From positions 806,001 through 870,000 of the forward strand of contig NZ_VFNU01000001.1 in assembly GCF_006715725.1 (NCBI RefSeq): DNA of 64,000 bases, read 5' to 3'. The translations under genes were made by a program, and so were the position numbers. Shown piece by piece: positions 44,538 through 52,825 of the stretch. The notes under the pieces are model-generated. The model made no database searches, had not been told where the DNA came from, and saw nothing but the letters and a program-made list of their open reading frames with translations. The first letter of the stretch is position 1. Each line of letters starts with the position of its first letter. This stretch comes from Nocardioides sp. SLBN-35 (GTDB taxonomy: Bacteria > Actinomycetota > Actinomycetes > Propionibacteriales > Nocardioidaceae).

Positions 44538-45844
44538 TGACGATCGCACCCGACCGACCGATGCAGCGTCCCGAGACCGGATCGCTGGTCCAGCAGTTCG
44601 AGTACGGCCTCGACGCCCCGATCTGCCTGACCTGGGAGCTGACCTACGCCTGCAACCTCGAGTGCGCCCACTGCCTGTCCTCGTCGGGCCGGCGTGACCC
44701 GCGTGAGCTGTCGACCGAGCAGTGCAAGGCAGTGATCGACGAGCTGCAGCGGATGCAGGTGTTCTACGTCAACATCGGCGGCGGCGAGCCGACCATCCGC
44801 CCCGACTTCTGGGAGCTGCTGGAGTACGCCGTCAACCACCAGGTGGGCGTGAAGTTCTCCACCAACGGCGTGCGGATCACCCCCGAGCGTGCGGCGTTCC
44901 TGGCCTCCCCGGCGTGCAACGGCTACGTCGACGTGCAGATCTCGCTCGACGGCGCGACCGCCGAGGTCAACGACTACGTCCGCGGCCCCGGCTCCTACGA
45001 CACCGCGCTGCGTGCCTTGGCGAACCTCAAGGACGCCGGGTTCGCGGACGCCAAGATCTCGGTCGTCTGCACCCGGGAGAACATCGGCCAGCTGGATGAG
45101 TTCAAGGCACTCGCCGACCGGTTCGGTGCGACCCTGCGGCTGACCCGCCTGCGCCCGTCGGGCCGTGGTGCGGACGTGTGGGACGAGCTGCACCCGCTGC
45201 CGGAGCAGCAGCGCGAGCTCTACGACTGGCTGATGAAGCACACCGCTGACGGGGAGGAGGTGCTCACGGGTGACTCGTTCTTCCACCTTGCCGCGTTCGG
45301 CGAGTCCCTCCCGGGCCTGAACCTGTGCGGTGCGGGCCGGGTGGTGTGCCTGATCGACCCGATCGGCGACGTCTACGCCTGCCCGTTCGCGATCCACGAC
45401 AACTTCCTCGCCGGCAACCTGCTCGCCGACGGCGGCTTCCAGAAGGTCTGGCAGGACTCGGCACTGTTCAACGAGCTCCGCTCGCCGCAGACCGGCGGCG
45501 CCTGCTCGTCGTGTGCGTTCTTCGACTCGTGCCGCGGTGGCTGCATGGCTGCGAAGTTCTTCACCGGCCTGCCGCTCGACGGGCCGGACCCCGAGTGCGT
45601 GCAGGGGTACGGCGAGCACGCCCTCGCCGGCGACCGCACCGTCCCCGCGCCCAGCCAGGACCACTCCAAGGCCAACCCCACGCGCAACCAGCCGGTGATG
45701 CTCAAGCTCCTCACCGCGCCGCCCGTCTCGGCGTGTGCCGAGAGCCCGCTGGCCGGATTCGACCCACTCGCCCAGCCGGGGTCTCGTGACGGTTGCTGCG
45801 CAACCTCCTCGACCACCGGGGACAACGGAGGCTGCTGCTCATGA
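44537..45844 (+). CDS. mftC: Mycofactocin radical SAM maturase MftC
   Basis: A 435-aa radical SAM SPASM enzyme that decarboxylates and cross-links the C-terminal Val-Tyr of MftA. The [4Fe-4S] radical motif C-N-L-E-C-A-H-C is at residues 39-46; auxiliary cluster cysteines are in LCGAGRVVC...YACPFA (264-282) and GACSSCAFFDSCRGGC (321-336). The last 40 or so residues are a C-terminal tail, part of it (PGSRDGCCATSST) encoded by a 39-bp dispersed repeat at 45776-45814, and ending GGCCS. ATG at 44537 overlaps the mftB stop; the stop overlaps the mftD ATG. Confidence 0.93.
   Translation: MTIAPDRPMQRPETGSLVQQFEYGLDAPICLTWELTYACNLECAHCLSSSGRRDPRELSTEQCKAVIDELQRMQVFYVNIGGGEPTIRPDFWELLEYAVNHQVGVKFSTNGVRITPERAAFLASPACNGYVDVQISLDGATAEVNDYVRGPGSYDTALRALANLKDAGFADAKISVVCTRENIGQLDEFKALADRFGATLRLTRLRPSGRGADVWDELHPLPEQQRELYDWLMKHTADGEEVLTGDSFFHLAAFGESLPGLNLCGAGRVVCLIDPIGDVYACPFAIHDNFLAGNLLADGGFQKVWQDSALFNELRSPQTGGACSSCAFFDSCRGGCMAAKFFTGLPLDGPDPECVQGYGEHALAGDRTVPAPSQDHSKANPTRNQPVMLKLLTAPPVSACAESPLAGFDPLAQPGSRDGCCATSSTTGDNGGCCS
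45776..45814 (+). repeat. 39-bp dispersed palindromic repeat inside mftC
   Basis: Starts CCGGGGTCTCGTGACGG, has the hairpin GGTTGC-TGC-GCAACC, ends CCTCCTCGACC. Identical over 39 bp to 62111-62149 (within aceF). It is read in frame as PGSRDGCCATSST, so it adds residues to MftC without breaking it. Confidence 0.85.
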
Positions 45845-47094
45845 AGAAGATCGAGAACCCCTGGAAGCAGAACCCCTGGTTCGAGTCCGTCGCGGTCGCG
45901 CAGGAGAGGGCTCGCAAGCGCCTTCCCCAACCGGTGTACGGCGCCCTGGTGGCCGGCTCCGAGCGCGGCCAGTCGGTCGCGGACAACCAGGCCGCGTTCG
46001 CCGAGCTCGGCCTGGCGCCGCACGTCGTGGGCCAGCTCCCCGAGCGCTCCCAGGCGACCACGGTGTTCGGCCAGCAGATCGGGCTGCCGGTGATCATCTC
46101 CCCGACCGGCGTGCAGGCGGTCCACCCGGACGGCGAGGTCGCCGTCGCCCGGGCGGCCGCCGCCCGGGGCACGATCATGGGCCTGTCGAACTTCGCCTCG
46201 AAGTCCGTCGAGGACGTCACCGCGACGGGTGCGACGACCTTCTTCCAGATGTACTGGACCGGGGACCGCGACACGATGGTCCAGCGCATGCGGCGCGCCC
46301 ACGCCGCCGGCGTACGCGGCCTGATCGCCACCTTGGACTGGTCGTTCTCGATGGGTCGTGACTGGGGCAGCCCGGAGATCCCGGAGAAGGTCGACCTCAA
46401 GGCGATGGTCCGGCTCGCGCCGAAGGTGGCGACCAAGCCGCGGTGGCTGTGGCAGTTCGGCCAGCAGTTCCGCGAGACGGGGAAGCTGCCCGACCTGACC
46501 GCCCCCAACCTCGCCGCACCCGGGGAGGCGACCGGGCCGACGTTCTTCGGTGCCTACTACGAGTGGATGACCACCCCGCCGCCCAGCTGGGACGACGTGG
46601 CGTGGATGCGCGAGACCTGGGCGCAGATCTCCGGGACGCCGTTCGTGCTCAAGGGCGTGTGCCGCGTCGACGACGCCCTGCGTGCGGTGGATGCCGGTGT
46701 CGCGGGGATCTCGGTGTCCAACCACGGCGGCAACAACCTCGACGGCACCCCGGCCGCGATCCGCATGGTCCGCCCCATCGCGGAGGCCGTCGGCGAGCAG
46801 ATCGACGTGGTCATGGACGGCGGTGTGCGTCGCGGCTCCGACGTCGTGAAGGCCCTCGCGCTCGGTGCCAAGGCCGTCATGATCGGCCGTGCGTACCTGT
46901 GGGGGCTGGCCGCGAACGGCCAGGCCGGCGTGGAGAACGTCCTCGACGTCCTCTCCGGCGGCGTCGACTCCGCACTGCGCGGGCTCGCGCTCGGCTCGAC
47001 CGCCGACCTGCGCCCCGAGCACCTGCTGATCTCCGACGGCTTCGACCGGGCGCTCGGCGTACCGGCCTCGCAGCCGGTGGGTTTCGGGAGCTGA
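45841..47094 (+). CDS. mftD: FMN-dependent premycofactocin synthase MftD
   Basis: A 417-aa alpha-hydroxyacid-oxidase-family flavoenzyme that oxidatively deaminates the 3-amino-5-[(4-hydroxyphenyl)methyl]-4,4-dimethylpyrrolidinone intermediate to premycofactocin. Motifs: GLPVIISPTGVQAVHPDGE, the TIM-barrel Lys in TPFVLKGV, SNHGGNNLDGTPA with the catalytic His-Gly-Gly, DGGVRRGSDVVKALALGAKAVMIGRAYLWG for the FMN phosphate. ATGA overlap with mftC stop. Confidence 0.93.
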   Translation: MKKIENPWKQNPWFESVAVAQERARKRLPQPVYGALVAGSERGQSVADNQAAFAELGLAPHVVGQLPERSQATTVFGQQIGLPVIISPTGVQAVHPDGEVAVARAAAARGTIMGLSNFASKSVEDVTATGATTFFQMYWTGDRDTMVQRMRRAHAAGVRGLIATLDWSFSMGRDWGSPEIPEKVDLKAMVRLAPKVATKPRWLWQFGQQFRETGKLPDLTAPNLAAPGEATGPTFFGAYYEWMTTPPPSWDDVAWMRETWAQISGTPFVLKGVCRVDDALRAVDAGVAGISVSNHGGNNLDGTPAAIRMVRPIAEAVGEQIDVVMDGGVRRGSDVVKALALGAKAVMIGRAYLWGLAANGQAGVENVLDVLSGGVDSALRGLALGSTADLRPEHLLISDGFDRALGVPASQPVGFGS

Positions 47095-47096
47095 CG

Positions 47097-47774
47097 ATGG
47101 CCCCCGAGCTGGCGTCCGCGACCTCGCCCGCCATCCCGGCAGGACCCACGGTGCTGGTCCCGGTCGGCTCGATCGAGCAGCACGGCCCGCACCTGCCGCT
47201 CGACACCGACACGATCATCGCGACCACGGTGGCCTCGCGCGCCGCGGAGCAGATGACGGCGGCCGGTACGTCGGTCCTGGTCGCGCCCGCGCTCACCTAC
47301 GGCTCGAGCGGGGAGCACCAGGACTTCTCCGGCACCAGCTCGATCGGCACGACCGTCCTTCACGACGTCCTCGTCGAGCTCACCCGGTCGATGTCCACCT
47401 GGGCGTCGCGGATCGTGTTCGTCAACGCCCACGGTGGCAACGTCGTGGCCCTGCGGGGCGCCGTACGCCGGCTGGTGGACGAGGGGCACGACGTCGACTG
47501 GGCCGCCTGCGCGACCGAGGAGGTCGACCTCCACGCGGGCCGCACCGAGACCTCGCTGATGCTGCACATCGCGCCGTGGAACGTCTGGCTCGACCGCGCG
47601 GAGGCCGGCAACACCGGGACCCTCGCGGAGCTGCTCCCGCTGATGATGGCGGGTGGGGTCAAGGCGGTCTCGCCCAACGGCGTCCTCGGCGACCCGACGG
47701 GAGCCAGCGCCGAGGAGGGGGCAGCGGCGCTCGCGTCGATGGTCGCAGACGTCGTGGACGCGGTCCGACGATGA
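47097..47774 (+). CDS. mftE: Mycofactocin system creatininase-family peptidase MftE
   Basis: A 225-aa metallopeptidase of the creatininase family that cuts the Val-Tyr dipeptide from processed MftA. Metal ligands: LVPVGSIEQHGPHLPLDTDTI, NAHGGN and VDLHAGRTETSLML. ATG at 47097 is 2 bp after the mftD stop; the stop overlaps the SDR start (ATGA at 47771-47774). Confidence 0.93.
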   Translation: MAPELASATSPAIPAGPTVLVPVGSIEQHGPHLPLDTDTIIATTVASRAAEQMTAAGTSVLVAPALTYGSSGEHQDFSGTSSIGTTVLHDVLVELTRSMSTWASRIVFVNAHGGNVVALRGAVRRLVDEGHDVDWAACATEEVDLHAGRTETSLMLHIAPWNVWLDRAEAGNTGTLAELLPLMMAGGVKAVSPNGVLGDPTGASAEEGAAALASMVADVVDAVRR

Positions 47775-48499
47775 CCCGGGTGGTCCTGGTGACCGGGGCG
47801 GCGCGCGGCATCGGCGCCGCGACCGTACGTCGCCTCGTCGCCCGGGGCGACCGCGTCGTCGCGGTCGACGAGCTCACCATCGCCGAGACCGACCCTCAGG
47901 TGCTCCCGGTCGTCGCCGACGTCCGGGACCGGTCCGCCTTGGCCGCGGCCGTCGACCTCGCGATCGAGACGTGGGGCCGGCTCGACGCCGCCGTCGCCGC
48001 GGCCGCGGTCGTCGCCGGCGGCCGGCCCCTCTGGGAGACACCCGAGGCCGACCTCGACCTGCTCTGGGACGTCGACGTGAAGGGCGTGTGGAACACCGCA
48101 GCCGTCACCGTCCCCGCCATGCTCGCCGGCCCCGACCCGTCCGGCTGCCGCTTCGTCGCCGTCGCCTCCGCCGCCGGCCACCACGGCCTGCACCACCTCG
48201 CCGCCTACAACGCCGCCAAGCACGCCGTCATCGGACTCGTGAAGGGCCTGGCCGCCGACCTCGTCGGCACCGGCGTCACGGCGTGCGCCGTGTCACCCGG
48301 TTCGACCCGGACGCCGATGCTGGAGGCCACCGCGGCGCTCTACGGGCTCGACGACGTCGACACCTTCGCGGACAACCAGCTGCTCCGGCGCATCCTCGAG
48401 CCCGAGGAGGTCGCCGCCGCGCTCGTGTTCTGCTGCAGCAGCGAAGCGGCGGTGCTCAACGGGTCGGTCGTGCGCGCCGACGGAGGCTTCGCGCCATGA
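47771..48499 (+). CDS. Mycofactocin-coupled SDR oxidoreductase
   Basis: A 242-aa SDR with TGAARGIGAATVRRL, catalytic Ser in VAVASAAGHHGLHHLAAYNAAKHAV with YNAAK, and the C-terminal VSPGSTRTPML. SDRs of this type are genomically tied to mycofactocin and keep NAD(H) bound while passing electrons to the cofactor. It sits between mftE and mftF with overlaps at both ends (ATGA with mftE and with mftF), in the position some actinobacteria keep it. Substrate is not known. Confidence 0.85.
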   Translation: MTRVVLVTGAARGIGAATVRRLVARGDRVVAVDELTIAETDPQVLPVVADVRDRSALAAAVDLAIETWGRLDAAVAAAAVVAGGRPLWETPEADLDLLWDVDVKGVWNTAAVTVPAMLAGPDPSGCRFVAVASAAGHHGLHHLAAYNAAKHAVIGLVKGLAADLVGTGVTACAVSPGSTRTPMLEATAALYGLDDVDTFADNQLLRRILEPEEVAAALVFCCSSEAAVLNGSVVRADGGFAP

Positions 48500-49923
48500 C
48501 GACCGCGACCCTCGCCGACGGCTTCCGGGTCCGCCTGCGCGACGACGTGGTGTTCACGGACGGCGGCCGCCTGCTGGTCGGCGGTTCCCCGGTGCGCGCG
48601 GTCCGGCTCGGAGACCGGGCCCGCAGCCTGCTGGCCGGCGGCGACCTGGTCGTCGAGGACCAGGCCACGGCGCGCCTGGCCCGCCGCCTGCTCGACGGCA
48701 ACCTCGCGAACCCCCTGCTGGGCGATGTCGAGGTCCCGCTGACCGAGCTCACCGTCGTCGTACCCGTGCGTGACCGGAGCGAGCAGCTGGCCCGTTGCCT
48801 GGCGGCGCTGGTGCCGCTGCCGGTGATCGTGGTCGACGACGACTCCGAGCAGCCGCACCGGGTGGCCGAGGTCGCCCACCGGCACGGCGCCCGGGTACAC
48901 CGGCTCACCACCAACGTCGGTCCTGCCGGCGCGCGCAACGCGGGCCTGCGGCTCGTCCGGACCCCGCTCGTCGCCTTCGTCGACTCCGACGTGACCATCG
49001 ACGCCTCTCGCCTGCTCGACCTCGCCCGCCACTGCGCCGACCCGCAGGTCGCACTGGTCGGTCCGCAGGTGGTCGGCAAGGTGCGCACCGCACCCGGTCG
49101 TCGGGCCCGCTGGTTCGAGCGGTACGACGCCGCCGCCTCCTCGCTCGACCTGGGCAGCACCGGCGGCGTGGTCCGGCCCGGCGCGGCGACCGGCTGGCTC
49201 CCCTCCGCCTGCCTCGTCGGCCGCACCGACCTCCTTGCCGGCGACACGGGTGGGTTCGAGGACGGGTGGCGCGTCGCCGAGGACGTCGACCTGGTCTGGC
49301 GGCTCGTCGACGCCGGCCATGTCGTCCGCTACGACCCCGGCGTCCGCGCCGACCACGACGTCCGCGGCACCGTGCGCACCTGGCTGGGCCGCAAGTTCTT
49401 CTACGGCACCGGCGGCGCCGACCTCGCCGCGCGTCACGGCGACAAGGTCGCCCCCGCCGTGCTGTCGCCGATGATGGCCCTCAGCGGCTGGGCGCTGTTG
49501 CAGCGACGTCGGTGGTCGCTCCCCGTGGCGGTCGTCGCGGGTGCCGTCACCGCCCGTCGGCTCGCCCCGCAGCTGCCGGTCGAGGAGGGCCGGACCGTGG
49601 TCGCTGCCCGGCTCGCCGCGAAGGGCACCGCATGGGCAGTGCGCCAGGAAGCCGGTCTCCTGCTCCGGCACTGGTGGCCGCTCGCCGCACTCGCCGCTCC
49701 CTTCAGCCGCTCCGTCCGTCGCGCGCTCGCCACCGCGGTCGTGATCGACCTCGCCGTCTTCCTCCGCGAGCGCACCGGCATCGACCCGTTCACCGCGCTC
49801 GTGGCCCGGCGGCTGGACGACCTCGCCTACGGCAGCGGCCTGTGGTGGGGCGCGATCCGCCGGCGCAGTCCGCGCTGTCTCCTCGTGCGCCGACCGGGCG
49901 CGACCGGACGCCCGGCTCAGTAG
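48496..49923 (+). CDS. mftF: Mycofactocin glycosyltransferase MftF
   Basis: A 475-aa GT2 glycosyltransferase that adds glucose units to premycofactocin. Residues 1-75 are an N-terminal beta domain (RLRDDVVFTDGGRLLVGG). The GT-A domain: LTVVVPVRDRSEQL, VIVVDDDSEQP, AFVDSDV (DxD), FEDGWRVAEDVDLVWRL. C-terminal hydrophobic and basic segments follow. It overlaps the SDR by 4 bp and its stop overlaps the opposing regulator by 7 bp. It ends the mft operon. Confidence 0.92.
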   Translation: MTTATLADGFRVRLRDDVVFTDGGRLLVGGSPVRAVRLGDRARSLLAGGDLVVEDQATARLARRLLDGNLANPLLGDVEVPLTELTVVVPVRDRSEQLARCLAALVPLPVIVVDDDSEQPHRVAEVAHRHGARVHRLTTNVGPAGARNAGLRLVRTPLVAFVDSDVTIDASRLLDLARHCADPQVALVGPQVVGKVRTAPGRRARWFERYDAAASSLDLGSTGGVVRPGAATGWLPSACLVGRTDLLAGDTGGFEDGWRVAEDVDLVWRLVDAGHVVRYDPGVRADHDVRGTVRTWLGRKFFYGTGGADLAARHGDKVAPAVLSPMMALSGWALLQRRRWSLPVAVVAGAVTARRLAPQLPVEEGRTVVAARLAAKGTAWAVRQEAGLLLRHWWPLAALAAPFSRSVRRALATAVVIDLAVFLRERTGIDPFTALVARRLDDLAYGSGLWWGAIRRRSPRCLLVRRPGATGRPAQ

Positions 49924-51527
49924 ACCGTGATCCGCAGCGCCCGCATCTTCGCGTAGAGGGTGGTGCGCGAGATGCCCAGCGACTGCGCCGCCTTCACCTT
50001 GTTGCCGCCGTGCTCGCGCAGTGCCTCGACGATGACGGCCCGCTCGGCGTGCTCGATCGGGGCGAGCCGCTTGGTCGGCTCCTGGGCCCGGTAGGCCTCG
50101 GGCAGCTGGTCGAGCACGACCGCGCCGGTGCGTTGGTGGCGGGCGACGTGGTCGACGACGGCCCGCAGCTCGCGCAGGTTGCCGGGCCACGGCTGGGCCG
50201 AGAGGGCGCGCAGCGCGCCCGGCGTGAAGTGCAGCGAGGGGTCCGCACCGAGCTCCCTGAGCATCCGCCGGACCAGCTCGGGCAGCTCGTGCGGCCGACT
50301 CGACAAGGACGTCAGCACCCGACGCTCGGTGCACTCGCCGGCGAGCGCGGCGGCCCTCCCCGACAGGCCGTCGACGGGGCCGCACACCAGCACCAGCCGC
50401 GGGGCCCGTCGTTCCGCGAGGTGTGAGGCGACGAGGTCGACGAGGTCGTCGGGGAGCAGGTCGATGCCGTCGACGCAGACGGTTCCCTGACCGGCGCGGA
50501 CCAGGGCGCCGAAGTTCCGCGCCCACGCCTCGGCGCCGTCGAGCAGCGCCGAGGCGGCGGTGAGGACCGTGACCGGCTGGACCTCGCTCGCGCGGCGCGC
50601 CTCGGTGGAGCGGCCGGACCCGGGGGGACCGGAGACCAGCACGGGCGCGTGGGCGAGGTCTGGACGGAACGGGTGCGGGGCCACCCGGAGCTCGCGGCGC
50701 GGCTCGACGTGGAGCAGCGCACCTCCGCGGGCCCCGCCGACCCGACTGGCCTCGACCCGGACCTCCAACCCGGACTCGAGGGTCAGGTCGACGTCGGCGT
50801 TGTCGTGCAGGTCGCCGACGAGCATCCGCAGCAGGGCGACGTCGGTCGAGCCGAGCAGGTCGGAGGCCGCCTGGTTCGACATGAAGAGGTCCTGCCCGAT
50901 CGCCACCACCGCGCGGCGCCGGGTCCCGGCCGCCTGGAAGGCTGCGAGCAGCTGCTTGTCGGAGACGCGGCTGCGGTCGAGCAGTCGCTGCTCGATGTCG
51001 GCGACCGCGCGAGCCACGAGGGGCGGCAACAGGGGACTCGCCTCCTCCATCAGCGCGGTGATGTCGAGGACTCCCTCGATCCGGCGCGTGGTCGGATGGA
51101 AGATCGGGTGGCCGTAGCAGCTGAACCGCCGCAGCGGGACCGCGAAGTGCTCGCTGCCGTTGATCGAGATGCTCGTCCGGGTCTCCAGCACGGTGCCGAG
51201 GGCGTTGGTGCCCACGGCCTCCTCCAGGAGCGAGGCGCCCACGTCGAGCCCGAGGTGGTCGAAGGCCCGGCGGCCGCCGCGGTCGCCGCACCAGCGTTGG
51301 GCGATCCGGCCCTCGCGGTCCACCAGCAACGTGGAGAACATCGTCCCCTGCAGCTGGTCGTTGAGGTCGTCGAGCACCTCCGATGCCGCGGAGAGCAGGG
51401 GACCGGACGTGTCGACGTCGCTGTAGGTCACGTGGTCCAGCGCACTGCCCGGGGTCAGCCCGGCCATCGCGGCGCGCTGCCACGACTGCGCGATCGGGTC
51501 GCGGAGCTCCTCGGTTCCAGTCGCCAC
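49917..51527 (-). CDS. AcoR/MimR-like GAF-Fis transcriptional activator
   Basis: A 536-aa regulator. GAF sensor region (residues about 45-170: GTMFSTLLVDREGRIAQRWCGDRGG, EEAVGTNALGTVLETR, RRIEGVLDITALME), a reduced AAA+ domain, and a C-terminal Fis HTH (EHGGNKVKAAQSLGISRTTLYAKM). The Walker A reads SGPPGSGRSTE (Lys to Arg), Walker B is GTVCVDGIDLLPD and no GAFTGA loop is present, so ATP-driven sigma-54 activation is unlikely; such degenerate AcoR-type activators in actinobacteria control alcohol and monooxygenase operons. It is divergent from the zinc ADH and likely controls it. Confidence 0.85.
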   Translation of the reverse strand: MATGTEELRDPIAQSWQRAAMAGLTPGSALDHVTYSDVDTSGPLLSAASEVLDDLNDQLQGTMFSTLLVDREGRIAQRWCGDRGGRRAFDHLGLDVGASLLEEAVGTNALGTVLETRTSISINGSEHFAVPLRRFSCYGHPIFHPTTRRIEGVLDITALMEEASPLLPPLVARAVADIEQRLLDRSRVSDKQLLAAFQAAGTRRRAVVAIGQDLFMSNQAASDLLGSTDVALLRMLVGDLHDNADVDLTLESGLEVRVEASRVGGARGGALLHVEPRRELRVAPHPFRPDLAHAPVLVSGPPGSGRSTEARRASEVQPVTVLTAASALLDGAEAWARNFGALVRAGQGTVCVDGIDLLPDDLVDLVASHLAERRAPRLVLVCGPVDGLSGRAAALAGECTERRVLTSLSSRPHELPELVRRMLRELGADPSLHFTPGALRALSAQPWPGNLRELRAVVDHVARHQRTGAVVLDQLPEAYRAQEPTKRLAPIEHAERAVIVEALREHGGNKVKAAQSLGISRTTLYAKMRALRITVY

Positions 51528-51559
51528 GCGTCTCTCCTCAACCTGCCGTCAACCGGCCT

Positions 51560-51620
51560 CGTGACCGCGGTCACAGTAAACGCCACGGGGTTGGCAGCCG
51601 GTTGTCCAGTTTCTGAACAA
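51560..51620. promoter_or_regulatory. CRP-like box and TGTCCAG palindrome between activator and zinc ADH
   Basis: CGTGA-N6-TCACA at 51560-51575 and the 19-bp TTGTCCAG-TTT-CTGAACAA at 51602-51620, 7 of 8 arm bases symmetrical. It lies in the divergent region, 33-90 bp upstream of the regulator ATG and 84-144 bp upstream of the ADH ATG. The second element recurs at 54712-54728 upstream of the ALDH. It is the most probable binding site of the adjacent GAF-Fis regulator. Confidence 0.6.
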
Positions 51621-51703
51621 CCAAGGGGCCGCCGCGTTGCGAGTGTGTCCGGCGTCACGTCCCCGTCGCCGACGCCCCGGCGCCCCACTCCAGGAGAACC
51701 CTC

Positions 51704-52816
51704 ATGAAGACCAAGGCCGCAGTCGTCTACGAGACCGGCAAGCCGATCGTGATCGAGGAGCTGACCCTCGACAAGCCCCGCGAGGGCGAGGTGCTGATCC
51801 GCTACACCCACGCCGGGCTGTGCCACTCCGACGTGCACATCGCCCACGGCGACCTGGAGGCGCGGCTGCCGATGGTCCTGGGGCACGAGGGTGCCGGCAT
51901 CATCGAGGAGGTCGGCCCCGGCGTGAGCCGGGTCAAGGTCGGCGACCACGTCGTCTGCTCGTTCATCCCCAACTGCGGCAGCTGTCGCTACTGCGCCAAC
52001 GGGCAGCAGTCGATCTGCGACATGGGTGCCACCATCCTCGACGGCTACCTGCCCGGCGAGCGGTTCCCGATCACCGGGCCCGCAGGCCAGTACGGCGCCA
52101 TGTGCATGCTCGGCACCTTCAGCCAGTACGGCGTCATCCACCAGAACTCGTGCGTGAAGGTCGATGACGACCTGCCGCTGGAGAAGGCGGTCCTGGTCGG
52201 CTGCGGCGTACCCACCGGCTGGGGCGCGGCCGTCAACACCGCCGAGGTCAGGGCCGGCGACACCGTCGTCATCATGGGCATCGGCGGCATCGGCATCAAC
52301 GCCGTCCAGGGTGCCGCGCTCGCCGGCGCCAAGAACGTCATCGCGATCGACCCGCTCGCCAACAAGCGCGAGAAGGCGATGGAGCTCGGCGCCACGCACG
52401 CGTTCGAGTCCGCCGAGCTCGCGATGGAGACGATCACCAACCTGACCCGCGGGCAGATGGCGGACTCGGCGATCCTCACGCCCGGGCTGATGACCTCCGA
52501 GATCGTCGCCGACGGCTTCAACGCGGTCGGCAAGGGCGGCAAGGTCGTGCTGACCGGCCTCAACAAGCTGGAGGAGACGAACATCCAGCTGCCCGGCTCG
52601 ATCCTCACGCTGTTCCGCAAGGAGCTGCGCGGCAGCCTCTTCGGCGACTGCAACCCGACCGTCGACATCCCGCGGATCCTCGGCCTCTACCAGTCCGGCG
52701 ACCTCAAGCTCGACGAGATCCTCACCCGCACCTACACCCTCGACCAGGTCAACGAGGGGTACGACGACCTGCTCAACGGCAAGAACGTGCGCGGCGTCGT
52801 CGTCCACGAGCACTGA
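51704..52816 (+). CDS. NDMA-dependent (mycofactocin-coupled) zinc alcohol dehydrogenase
   Basis: A 370-aa medium-chain zinc ADH of the class that keeps NAD(H) bound and uses mycofactocin as external oxidant. Catalytic zinc: AGLCHSDVHIAHGD, GHEGAGIIEEVG; structural zinc cysteines: CGSCRYCANGQQSIC (four Cys); Rossmann VVIMGIGGIGINAVQGA. The product is an aldehyde, oxidised by the ALDH 2 kb downstream. The gene heads an operon with the MoxR and VWA genes (gap 9 bp). ATG at 51704 has CCAGGAGAA upstream. Confidence 0.92.
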   Translation: MKTKAAVVYETGKPIVIEELTLDKPREGEVLIRYTHAGLCHSDVHIAHGDLEARLPMVLGHEGAGIIEEVGPGVSRVKVGDHVVCSFIPNCGSCRYCANGQQSICDMGATILDGYLPGERFPITGPAGQYGAMCMLGTFSQYGVIHQNSCVKVDDDLPLEKAVLVGCGVPTGWGAAVNTAEVRAGDTVVIMGIGGIGINAVQGAALAGAKNVIAIDPLANKREKAMELGATHAFESAELAMETITNLTRGQMADSAILTPGLMTSEIVADGFNAVGKGGKVVLTGLNKLEETNIQLPGSILTLFRKELRGSLFGDCNPTVDIPRILGLYQSGDLKLDEILTRTYTLDQVNEGYDDLLNGKNVRGVVVHEH

Positions 52817-52825
52817 CGAGGGCTG

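Noticed and set aside
48340..51483. 1047-residue minus-strand frame across the SDR, mftF and the regulator
   Set aside because: It is a frame-shadow; the true genes in the other frames have complete motifs.
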